DNA of 64,000 nt from Sphagnum compactum (taxonomy: Eukaryota; Bryophyta; Sphagnopsida; Sphagnales): assembly GCA_965153455.1 (NCBI GenBank), contig OZ234499.1, forward strand, positions 4,447,577-4,511,576. The letters run 5' to 3'. This document shows, one piece after another, positions 52,741 to 64,000 of the stretch (its first letter is position 1; the number at the start of each line of letters is the position of its first letter). The position numbers were made by a program, and so were the translations under genes. The notes below the pieces were generated by a model, which saw nothing but the letters and a program-made list of their open reading frames with translations, had not been told where the DNA came from and ran no database searches.

Positions 52741-53170
52741 TGATACCATAATATCCCCCAAAAATTATATTTCAAGCTTATGTTCCGAAAAACTTATGTG
52801 TAAACATTGCATATAAAAATTTCAACTATAAACTCCTTTTACAAATCATTGTGGATTGGAATTGTTCATTTAAGTTATAGTGTAATCAAGAAGCCTCTTG
52901 TAGCCCTCAATGGCCATGATTGCAATCCTTCAATGAAATAATTTAATGTTACATGAAGTTGGTTGAAGCCTTTGGGAACAAAAAAAATGCAATGCAAAGC
53001 CACAATCTTGATAGTGGCAACAAGGACACTCAAAAGCATAAATACGACAACAAAATTAGTGACTTAATCACCTACACCAACTTTTATTGAAAACAATTTC
53101 AGATGGGCTTTTTGTTGACAAACAATTTGTAACATTTGATCCGAACATAAGCACCACCAACCACAATTCC
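52741..53170. repeat. Diverged dispersed repeat, shorter copy
   Basis: Partner of 48961-50260; it lacks the 0.75-kb middle. The best-preserved word is tttgggaacaaaaaaaatgc (about 52971-52990), matching about 49950. Its nature is unknown; it could be a non-autonomous retroelement fragment. Confidence 0.6.
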
Positions 53171-56100
53171 CAAAACTTCCAACACTATAGTCCATATAAT
53201 TAGTGGATTTTTGAAATGTGACATCAAGGCTTCCATCTTTATTGTAGCTATAAAAATAAGTTTGTATGTTACATATGTTTCATGTTAAAATTATTTCACA
53301 AAATATAGGGCTACATCAAATTCAAGGTGTGAAAGGGCAAATATCACCTTGTTAAGCTTGAAAATAAGCAAGTTTCATTCATGGGAAAACTTGAATTGTT
53401 TTTTCTACCTAGGCAAACTTCTTCCCCCTCCCCCCCCATATGCTTTAACAACCTAAAGAAGATCAAGTACACCAACCATTGTGTAATTAAACATTGTGAG
53501 GATTATGTTCCATTAAGTTGCAAAAGAGAAAAAATTTAGGTTTGAAAATGGACCAAAAGTGTTTGTTTTCTTCCTAGTGACACTTTACCATTGTGCTCCA
53601 TGTCAAATGTGTTAGTGAAATGCCACATTATAAGCCTTGATAAACTAGCTATTGGTCATTCCAACTTTCATATTGGTGCAAACAGTTGCACCAAACCCAA
53701 AAACTGCTTGCCAATTACATTTGTACCCAATCACCATTTGTTGCATTAATGTCTACATTGTAATCACCACATCTTGAAATGGCACAACTTGCACCAAATG
53801 TTTGATTCAAACTCATGGCTATTAATTTTTTTGCTTTCTTTGCTTCAATGGTGGACACACCAAATCCCAATATTGATTACATGATAGAGATGATCCCACA
53901 TGTGCAAGATATTAACCTACAATGGTGAGTTCCTTTTGATAGTTCAAGAGGCTTCTTGCTTCATAATTTGCATGAGAAGTTTAATTCGAATCTAAAAACT
54001 AGTTTTTAATTTTCTTTTGAACTATTTTGTTTGTGTTTAATCATCTATATTGAACTCAAAATGCACCACATTCCCATTCCCATAAAGTGGGTTTAGAACC
54101 ATGAAATTTGATTTCTTTGATCATAACCTTGGAATTAGAAGTTTTAACTTTTAGTTTAATGCCAAAGTTAGGGGATGTAGCATTTTGGACTAATTCAATT
54201 TGATATTTTCTTTCCTACAATCCCCAAGTTCTCTCCCTATGATCATAGGGATGCGACCAATTGCTTAACCCCTCAAGGTTAAAAAATAATCACAAGTATT
54301 CATTGCGTAAACATGGCATGACAATGTTCATATAGTGGCTTCCATTTCTATAAGTTTATTCAATGAAACATTCGACCTAACAACTGAACATTGTTTGTCC
54401 ATTAAGACCTTTGTCAACTTTAACATCATTATGATTGTAGCCACGTTGATTGAGAACTTTCAAAATATTCACAAAATTTTAGATGTCAAAATATTTCAAT
54501 ACAAAAGAAGTTTTATATTTCAACATTGCATAAAGTTTGAAAACATTTTGCTCGGGATTTGAGAGGTGAAAATTTCATTTTTGGTGGCAATTTTTTTTTC
54601 AGTGTGAAAAAAAAATTTCTTTCTAGACTTTATGCCCCCTTCTTTGATCAGCTTTGGTGATCCAACTCCTATACAATTTTAAACCTTGAATTCATCATTT
54701 GTTTAGTGAGTAATGAATCACTTAAAAATCTCAATCAAAACTTTATCAAAATCAAGAAAAATCCAATGATGTGTTTTAATAGAAAAAGAAGTATGTCATG
54801 TGGTGCTACAATTGACAAATTTGCATTTTGTTCTTTCAAGCAGTGGCATATTTTGAAAGGTTTATCCACTTCTTTTGTGACAACTAAAGTTTCATTTTGC
54901 ATTTCACATGAGAAGTGGACAAATTTTGACCTTTCACAAAAATGTAAACACCAAAACATATTAAATTAAAAGGAATGAAAGAAAAGTTAAAATTTCTTAG
55001 AATTAATCCAAACTAATAATTGTTTAATTTTTCATGTTGCGTCATATTTCAAACATTGCTTTTTGATCAATTTTTGTTTTCCAAGTTGTGTGATCATTGT
55101 GTGATCATCCATAAGCTAATATAACAAAGTTTGGCTATTAATAAAATATGAAAGGAAACAAATCAAACAACTTTATACATTTTTGGCTACCTACTTGAAC
55201 CACGTCTAAAAAGCTACTGAATTAAAAAGGTTATTTCAAAATTTTAAATCACTAAACTTGTATCAAAAAATCATTCAAAAGTTCACAACATGCCAAAATT
55301 TCCCAAAAACAAAAAGGCTACATTGAATACATATTCTTCAACTTTATACCATATAATGACATTCATATCAAGGTTTCCAATGTCCATGAAGCTCACTAGC
55401 ATTTTGACTTTTATGGCATTTTTGTTAAAAACCTTTTTTCACAAATTGTAATAACCTTTTAAAAAATTATTCATTGCCTCATTTAAAGCCTTAACTGAAT
55501 CACTGCAATGATATGATGATAAAAACTAAAATCCTTTACTTTTTTAGGTAGCTTTTAAGCTATTATAAATACTAGTACACTAAATCAAGGTCTTTAAGTT
55601 CAAATTTAACATTTCCCAAAATGTAATTTTTAAGACGCTTCATTCAAGAAGGTAAAGGTATCACTGTAAGTGCTAGTTCACCCTTGGCCCTCGTTTAGTG
55701 TGACATTGGTAATTTTTTTATTATACAATTCTTTGACATGTTTTTTCTTTTGATGGGCAAAAATCTTTTATACTTTTTTAAATTTTTCAGATAGCTTATG
55801 ACAAGTACAAAATAAGTCTTACATCAGGTCTACCTCTATTAAATATATGATGATGAAACCACAATAAATTTCATTAAACAAAACACTCAACAAAGGTGAA
55901 CAAAGAACAAGGACCCAAGTCCAAGTCATAAATGCAAAAACCCAAAGGGGGTCACAAAGGGATAAGAGAATAAATTATGTTCCAAAGCCTTCATGTAGCA
56001 AGAAGTACATGAACCCCTTTTATAATCACCCCCATTTTAGTCACTTTCTTGTTTGTGTCACACAATTTTTGGTAACCATTCATTTTAGTAAGAAACACCA

Positions 56101-58702
56101 TTCTTTATAATCACTATCACACTTGTTAGTAGCACAAAATATTTGCAAAGCTTTCTTTGTAAATGTGACTATAATGGGAGAAAACCTAGGGTAAATATTA
56201 GGGTTTTGTAAATTGTAGTTTGGCAATGTTAGTGTTGCTTTGTGCTCAAGTTGCGCAAACTAACAACAATGAATCTAGTTGAAGAGAGGAAAAAAAAACA
56301 ACTTTCTAATGTAGACAGTAAAAGATATGTGAACTTGCTAAAAAAAAAAAAACTTTTAATTAAAAATCTAATTGACAAGATACACAAGCTAACAATTAAA
56401 GAGCTCAAATTCAATGTAAATCGTCACATAAAAAAAAGACAGAAGTCACAACCTTCTTCAAGTCTAATAATGCATAATAGAACGTAGAATAATCCATGTA
56501 GGAAATTTAATCAATTGACACCTTTATTCTAGCTTTTTTTTGCCTATAGTCACAATCTTGTAAGAGTTTATATGGAATGTGACTATATACATTTAAATCA
56601 CAATTTGTTAGTGTCACAAAAAAAAGTGATCACCAAAGGCATGATTATAAAGGGGGTTTATTGTAAATTAGAAAAGGAAAGGGAAAGGAAACTTAAAAGT
56701 GCAATAAGCCTAAAACAAAGGATGCCGTGCCTCAAAATAAAAAAGACTTGTGAAAAAACAACGTTCTTCACAAGGCTACTAACACTCTCTGCCTATCTGA
56801 TCCTCATATTGAAGTTCACATTTCCCAACCTCGAATTAACCTCTAAGAATAGCTTTCATGCAAAATACTTCATAAAATTGTCACAGATGTAGGAAGTCTA
56901 TGCAAGATATCCATCCACCTACACATTCAAGAGAAAAATCTAATGATGTCTTTTGACACCAAAATGCATGGCCCATTGGTGCTCTAGTTGATTAGCTTGC
57001 ATTTTGGCCTTTCAAATCTACCTTCACTAACAAGATGGATAAAACATGTGGGCCTTGCTATAGGCATTTTACAAAATGAACCATAGATTTGGGAAATTAT
57101 AGTTACATGATTATGTTTAAAAATAAAAATAAAAATTTCTTTATAAACCAAAATCAGTTATTAAAAAAAGGCCAAGTACTTTTTAGCTGTTACTTGCTGC
57201 TTTTTTTACTGCTATTGATATAAGAATTCTATGCTTTGGAGAATGTAATTAAAAAAATCCAATTAGATATATGTACACATTTAATAAGTTTACAATTTTT
57301 TAAATAGAAAACTATGAAGTTTTAAATAGAAAAAATCATCACGAATTTACCTTCTCAAGAAAAAGCCCACAAAAACCAACACAGGTTGGGTGTTTTTTTG
57401 ATGATGAAAGTGGTACGAGAGTTGGGTTCATGCAATTGACTTCCTATGGCTTAATTGAAGATTGTTACAAATACCTTACCATCTATAATAACCTACCTGG
57501 TTTCATGTTTCTCTAACATTGACTATACAAGACACATAGCACACTATTTGTTATGTGATATTATTTCAAGTCATCGGTGAAAGAGATTATTCTTTTAATG
57601 TGAAACACATGCCATGATGAAGCGTGAACCCATCTGCTTGCACAAATGGCTTGATGTTTTCCAAACCCAAATATGACTCTGTTTGGCTGATACCTTGGGA
57701 TTATGGTTTCTTGATATCTTTTTAGTTTCCTTCTTCTCATTCAAAAAAGAGGTTAAATTTAAAGGTGGTTTTTTGTGTGGAGTGATTTGTTTCTATTGCT
57801 AATTTCAACGATTTAAAGTATGAATATGGAAACCAAAAGATTACAGCACATGATCGTAGAATCAATTTTAAACAAAAAAAAAATTGACTAAAGAACCGTC
57901 ACTCTTTGGGCCTCTCCTGCGGGTAGCACATCAAGTCTGCTTGCAAATGCAGCCCAAGAAGATAAACCAAAGTAGAAAAATTATTAAGGGCCAGAGGAAT
58001 TTGCCAATTTTAAGTGGATGCAATTCTATGAAGTATAGGAACACCAAGATAGCTTGCCTCTTGCATGGCCTCAGCTGAACACCAAGTGGCTAAACGATGG
58101 CAATCACAGTCTTCTTGGACCTTTTTGTTTCTCTTGACCTTCCTGGTCTTTCATTCCTGCAGCCATTTCAACAGGAACAAGGACAACATGCACCACACTC
58201 TGTTCAGTCATGAACCAAGCAAGCTCATATCAGTCAGTTGTTTTCTGTCAACACAATATGATAGGAACAAGCCTATGGCAAAGCCACTGGAGGAGACCCT
58301 GTTCACTTAGTAGGACAGATGCTAGGCTATCCAACAGAATGTTGTCATGTATGCATGACAAATCACTTGATAACCCGTAGCAGCTACATGCATAAATTTG
58401 CACAACCCTACTGATTTAAGAGAGGGAACTATCTAAAGGTCGATGGAATAGTGTTAATTATCAGCTGACAAGCTTGCTCACCCACACCAGAAAACTTACA
58501 CTTCTAGACCTGTCTTGAGCAATGGTCTGCACCACATTTACCATAGAAAGGTCAATCTACATGGCTTCAAAGACACTTGCATATCTCAGCCTTCAAACAA
58601 ATTTACATAGTATATAGTACATACCTTCTTCATGATGGCAAGTGGCATCTGCAGCAAGAATAGTTGATTGATCATGAGTTTCCAATAGGGTGTGAAAATA
58701 AG
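53171..58702. other. AT-rich intergenic DNA, no gene recognised
   Basis: Only short frames. From about 57.85 kb the composition becomes more balanced, as expected for the 3' flank of the PRT6-like gene. The frames at 57884-58078 and 58065-58310 (+) have no family match. Confidence 0.5.
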
Positions 58703-61700
58703 TCAATAGTTGCAGAAGAATTCCCTGATATGAGATGTATGGAGAATACGTGTGTCAAAATCAAACCCTGCAGTCAACCATAACCACCTCACCTGTGCAC
58801 CCACAATCCACTCAGAGAATGCGTGACTGATTGCAACAAGGTACACCAGATTATGTCCCTACTCAAGATACCAAACCAGTTCTCTCAGCATACACACACA
58901 GTAGCAAATAAAAAGGAGCCAAATCTGCTTCAATTGAAGGGAAAAGCAGAGCTGTGAATAGAAAGACAGTTTAATTGCCAGAAAAGGAACCAAGGCAAGT
59001 GCATGAACAAATCGCAAAACTACCACACTCCAAACATCCTTGATGCAAGGTGCCTCTTGAAGAAAGTAAACTGCAACCCTTACCTTGTTCAGGCGGAGTT
59101 GACTCAAGTACAGCTTTTGGTTACGCTGCAGAGCATAGTCTTCCTGCAAGTTTTTCTCAGTATCAGGAACACAGAAAATAGTTGGATCCGTATGAAAAGA
59201 CCAAGTTCAATGTCAAGTAGAGTAGATGTCGTGCAACATGTGTCCCATCCAAGTGGAAAATGAAACTCAGTACAACTCATGTATTGAAACATGTGTTCAC
59301 AGAGTTTGTGACTATTCAAGTAAAAGCAATATCGACATGCCATTACTGATTGTCTAGGATTCAACACAGATAACAAAGCTGCAGGGTGCATCTCAACCTA
59401 AATCACTAGTGTATCTCAACATAGCATTAATCCTAAGCCTGGTCAGAAGTTGATGAAGAAACTGACCTCGCCATGTTGATCCAAGTAGAGGGAGGGAAGA
59501 TTGCAGGCCCGATTTCCTCGCATAAGAAGAACTTCTGTTGACCGCATAAATAAGAAGATGCCAATGCAAGCGTACTCTGCAGTAAGGGTGATCAAAGTCA
59601 TTGGGAAGTATCAAAGTCATCTACAAAGATAGTGGCAAGAGTGCGCATACTGTAAATCTTTCCCAACTTTGACTAATAAGATGAAGGGTTCATCTTATCA
59701 CTGTCCTAATGTAACCATGGTCAGCAAAACAGCAAGTTGAGACAGTTGGCTCTCAACCCAACTGACACACCCAGATCTTGGAATTACCTAGGTCAGCTTG
59801 CAATCAATTTTGAAAAAGGTTACCGTAATAGCCTGAATTTATGTTGTACCAATCTCATAGTAAAGACAATGCCCACTTAGGTCAATTGGGCCTCACATCT
59901 ACAAGTTCCAGCTATCATGGCAGAGTGATTTTTATCATGAATCTGAGGCCAACAAGGCTTCACAAATGCAGCAAAAGTACAGGTCTGAGTCACCAAAACA
60001 GTCAGCAATCTAGAGCATTCAATGTTGCTGACTAGATCTCCATAGTTCATTATACTCAGCCCATGGATGGACAATGTGCACTACCACGTTAGCACTCCAC
60101 AAGAGTCTTATGTACTAAAATTTCAACTTAGGGTGCAAGCAATTTAGAAACACCACCTTTATCTGCATGTCTTGAGCACTCTCCACTTTCCCCATAGTAA
60201 TACTCCATTTTACAACAAAAATAATTTCCACATATCAAGCATAACGCTGCTTCACTGCACACAGACAGACGGGATTCCATGTCACCAATGACTCGATCTT
60301 TCTTGTAAGACATAGATAAAAAATAGCCAAACGTTCTTGCAGAAAACAACAACAGAAGGGGCTTAAGATGATTTTTATTTCAATTTGTGAAGTAGGATGG
60401 AACAAATGGGTAACAATTTCAGCAAACCCAGAACTCTAAGCCAACCATCTTTGTCTTAAGCATGACAGGACTTACTCAGGTACTTTTCCACAGGATTGAC
60501 AGTTTTCCTGACTGCTCTGCCATAACAGCTCCTGACCAACCACCGCACCAAAAACCAGCTCAAAATTTTGATAGGCCTAGATAAGTATGCAATTGATGGG
60601 CTTCAAGGGCAAAATCACTATCCATCTCATAGCAGTCCCCGAGGTAAAGTCATCAGTTGTCATGATTTTGATTGCAGCCTGTTCCAATCTGTTACTTGTT
60701 CAATTCCATCCCAGCCAAGCTTAATGGTCTATAACACAGCATCTGTTCATGAAGAAACGGACAGTACAGCGAACACTAACCTGATAAAGCGGAGGAAGCT
60801 TCATGAGATACAACCCCTTTGGAACTTTGTATAGACATGGTTGGATATCTGGTAACCCCTGCTGAATTTGAGTGCCTCCACTTGCTTTGTTCAAGATGCC
60901 TGTAAAGCAGAAAATTATTTAACTCCAGAACATTGAGGCAGTGACTGATTCCCCCCAGTAGCTATTAACACTTCACTCACATTGGATGTCTGTTGATGCT
61001 GTTTAAATGCTGCTACTTGCTTATTCACACCTACTGCAAAATGTCATCAAGACACAGACTCTCAATGAGCTTGGAACCTTGAGTTGTCAGTAGTGGATCC
61101 CCAGCAGATTGCACAACATACTTCTCAAAACAGAAATAGAGAAAACATTGAAAATTATTTATCATACAACAGAAACCATCTGACCACATTGCAGACAATT
61201 ATGATGCGCTATAAACCACATTCATACCTTGGCTAATTACAATAACATCCCAAATATCTTGAAGTTCCAGGGATTCCTCCAAGTATGCAGCATCCATCAA
61301 CTTTCTTCCTGCAGACACATTTTGCAATGATGACATTGTGAGAAAGGTGAATTATAACTTGCAACATAGAGAACTCTGAACCTATGTTGCAGTTGCAAAC
61401 CAACTTTCACTCTGCTTTCAATCAACAAGAGCTTTGAAATCAAATGCAAACCTGAGTCATAATGCATCCCATCCAACTCATAGCATGTGGTGAGTTGCAC
61501 CTGCACCAGAACCCAATATAGAATTTGCAAGCTGGACCAACCAACAGATATTTTTAAATAGCACCAGGTAATCTGAAATGTTTGGTTCTGCAAAGCTCCT
61601 TGCTAAACTCTGCAGCATGAAGAAATTGGAAAAGTACCCAACATGAGCTCAACAGAAAACGAAAGGAGAAAGAGAGACCAGCAACGCTGCTCGACGCACG

Positions 61701-64000
61701 AAGGGAAGGGAGGCACTTTGAATCACCAATTTAACGTTCTCTGCTTCCAAAGATGTTTTAATCTCCAGCCTTGAAAGGGCTATCAATGTTTGAATGCTGG
61801 AAAGAATATACGAAAACTTCACCATACAGAGAATCTGGGATCAACTGAGCCACCCTTGAAAAGCCTGGAAATGAGAGAAATGTCAGAGAAATTGTATTTA
61901 GCAACCATTCAGTTTACCTGAGCTCATTAAGTGACAGACTGAATTTTTCATTATAAACAGAAAAGGATTGCAAAGAAAGTACTCACACTTAGCAGCAAAT
62001 GTGTCAGAATTGCAAATGGGTCCACTTCAAGCAAATCACCATCAATAATGTTGCATGTTGAGTACTTGTACACTTCCAAATGTTGTATTGTTGATGGATG
62101 TTTGACGAAACTAGTTTGAAATGGCTGGTGCTTGCTGAGTGCCTTGGGTGGAGTCTCACCAACCAATGGTTGGCAATTAGGATTCGGCATACCCCTTCCA
62201 CCTGCAAACTCTGGCATTGGGGCTGGCCCCCTCCAAGGAGCTTTCTCTTGACTTTCTTCAATTTGATGCAAGGCTACATGATCTGTTCTTAACCCATTCC
62301 CAATTGAAGCTGAAGAATTTCTTCCATGTTCAGAACTCTCTTGGTTCTTCATGTCTCCACTGTCCACACGATTGTTGTCTAGCGGATGAGACGAAAACAG
62401 TCCCTGAAGAATTTCTTTAAGTTTTGGCAATACATTTGCAGAAATCAAGTTGAAGGACCCAGGTACATCTACTCGCTCCTTATTCTCACACAACAAGCCC
62501 AGCTTTTTCCACAGATGCCCAATATTGTCCAATTTCATGCGCCTTACTCTATCTGCAAGTATCAAAAGAGCATCAAATTCAGAAAGCACTACTTGAGACC
62601 TCACACGGCAGAGGAATAGACATTCTTGCTTCAGAGCACGCAGAGTCCTGCTCATATAATTGCACTCATCAGCTAACTAGGCAATTAAACTTACAAACAT
62701 TGACCTAACAACCTGAACAGGCACTTCACCTTCAGCACTTGTGTTGGACACCATGGCCAACTTCCCCAACTCTTGTAGAGCTGTCAAGTGGGCAGGTTCC
62801 CCTCCCCATTCATTCCTGAGCTGGACAGGGGCTGATGATGAGGATCCTACTTCATTTGTCTCCTCCCTTGTCTCCACTTCGAAATGCACTATGTTCCCAG
62901 CAAGAAGTTCCCAGAGCACCTGAAGATATCAAATGATGCACATGTTAGGAGTGGCGTTCCTAGTTCACTATGTGAGGGCATGGCCACTATCAATCACAAA
63001 TAAATTGAATATGATACCTGTAGCAAGATTAACTTCAGTGATCACCAGTCCAGCAAATGTACCTGGCAACTGGACATGTGTGTGGCTTCTATGACAGTTG
63101 AGAATCTCGTTCTAACCCGTATAGTCTGCTTGACATAAACAGGACAAAAGCCAGAGGGTTAATTCATTAATGGATGTCAATCACAATAATTCAGCAAAGT
63201 CCACTATTGTAAACTTGTTACCCAAAATTACAGTTCCATATTAACAGTTGGAAGAAACTTACATACTCCCAGAATAAGTGATTCTTTCTACAACAAGAGG
63301 CTGGATATACCTGTACAGCAAAATCATCAATTGCTGTTGACAAATTTGCTGGTGGATCCCAGAGTTGTTCCCAAGTGTGGTTCTCCTTTGTGCCTCCTAC
63401 TTGAACCTGTAGCATCCTTTGAAGACTTGACACCTCCACAACAGGGAGCAGCACATTGGCCAGGCGACGGCAGATTGGGCACCAAATTTCACCATTATTA
63501 AGGTCTATAATGCCTTCTCCTGACAAATCATGACACTCTCAGCTCCAAGCCAGGTCAGGTATTTGCATTTGATTCAATACAATCAATTCTACAGTTCAAC
63601 ATCTAAACTCAACATCCAGGCAGGCCTTTCCCCTGCAACCTCAACACACCATTGCATGTGCATCAAACTACCAAGAAGACATCAGTTGCATAAGGCTTGG
63701 CAGACACCTTCATAACTGTTGCCAAGACAGTGCCGTTGAACAAGAGATGAATGGTAACTCACAAAGCAAGCCTGATGCATCTGCAATCATGTCCAACACT
63801 TCCACAAGCATGTGAGCTTCATGTCTCCAGAACACTTGAGAGTGTGTGTCATAAGAGCACCATATCTCCCACCACAAACATGAATGCAAGTAATTACCTG
63901 ATGCCCACAGCAGGCAACATGCTCAGTTGGATGATAATCCAGGGAGCACCCCTTCACCTCCAAAACAGTTTTCTGCGGCTGAATCAGTGTGATAAGTTGT
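58703..64000 (-). CDS. PRT6: PRT6-like (UBR1-type) N-degron E3 ubiquitin ligase, C-terminal part
   Basis: PRT6 recognises proteins with basic N-terminal residues and marks them for proteasomal degradation, notably group VII ERF factors in oxygen sensing. Fourteen exons in transcript order: >64000-63898, 63780-63708, 63519-63311, 62919-62713, 62676-61987, 61834-61679, 61500-61452, 61308-61228, 60899-60781, 60531-60476, 60254-60157, 59576-59467, 59143-59084 and probably 58858-58703. Every junction is in phase, giving about 720 aa. The RING-H2 is CCGHQMHQAC plus GEIWCPICRRLANVLLP. Then come EVDPFAILTHLLL, SASLPFVRRAALL, YLEESLELQDIWDVI and VPKGLYLMKLPPLYQ, the Cys-rich NCQSCGKVPDEAALCLICG, and GIFLFMRSTEVLLMRG with LPSLYLDQHGEEDYAL, as in the C-terminal cap of PRT6. 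The UBR box and N-terminal half lie beyond 64000. The last exon and the 61.83-61.99 kb junction are the weakest calls. Confidence 0.88.

Noticed and set aside
57884-58310. Two adjoining small frames (+) near the PRT6-like 3' end
   Set aside because: No family, no splice logic, and they lie antisense-side to the likely 3' flank of the PRT6-like gene.
63781-63830. Open peptide HEAHMLVEVLDMIADASG just upstream of a PRT6 exon
   Set aside because: It lies in the intron between CCGHQ and MHQACF; the spliced product without it restores the RING-H2 spacing C-x-H-x2-H-x2-C, so it is not coding.

Overview
The window is nuclear DNA of a land plant. It holds split genes with GT-AG introns, plant-type proteins (a CTF7/ECO1 cohesin acetyltransferase, CDC48 ending in DDDDLYN, a PRT6-type N-degron E3 ligase) and relics of plant transposons. 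Introns are short (mostly about 80-500 bp). The space between genes is long, very AT-rich and full of old, mutated repeats. That pattern suggests a large, slowly turning-over genome, perhaps a non-flowering plant, but the sequence alone does not fix the lineage.

Layout. 1-9.6 kb is gene-free: AT-rich DNA, an old MITE fragment (about 4.1 kb), a long inverted repeat in a GC-richer island (4.81-4.93 kb), a 115-bp tandem duplication (5.48-5.71 kb) and the upstream flank of the first gene. At 9.6-12.2 kb lies CTF7 (+, six exons, 422 aa). It converges on CDC48 (-, ten exons, 16.36-21.02 kb, 813 aa), with a 4.1-kb spacer holding copies of a local repeat family. CDC48's promoter side carries two CCAAT boxes and a telo-box-like motif; about 0.6 kb beyond its start codon is a cluster of six TACGTA palindromes. 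A fossil Ty1/copia element with both LTRs occupies 25.59-30.77 kb (-).

At 33.9-35.0 kb is a three-exon gene for an SRPBCC/START-like lipid-binding protein (-). Then come two PIF/Harbinger-type MITEs (38.3-39.3 kb), a possible SINE head (39.8 kb) and the intronless dolichyldiphosphatase/LPP-gamma gene (+, 42.44-43.13 kb). A broken PIF/Harbinger transposase lies at 45.56-46.7 kb. From 46.7 to 58.7 kb there is no recognisable gene, only degenerate repeats. The right end (58.7-64.0 kb, -) holds the last 14 exons of a PRT6-like E3 ligase, whose 5' part lies beyond the window.

The five genes are housekeeping genes of unrelated pathways: sister-chromatid cohesion, ubiquitin-dependent protein extraction, lipid transfer, dolichol recycling and N-degron proteolysis. 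CDC48 and PRT6 both act in ubiquitin-proteasome turnover, but nothing in the layout suggests co-regulation. I found no evidence of a new multi-gene system. The least explained structures are the 51-bp-arm inverted repeat at 4.8 kb, the TACGTA cluster, and a repeat family found only in the flanks of genes.
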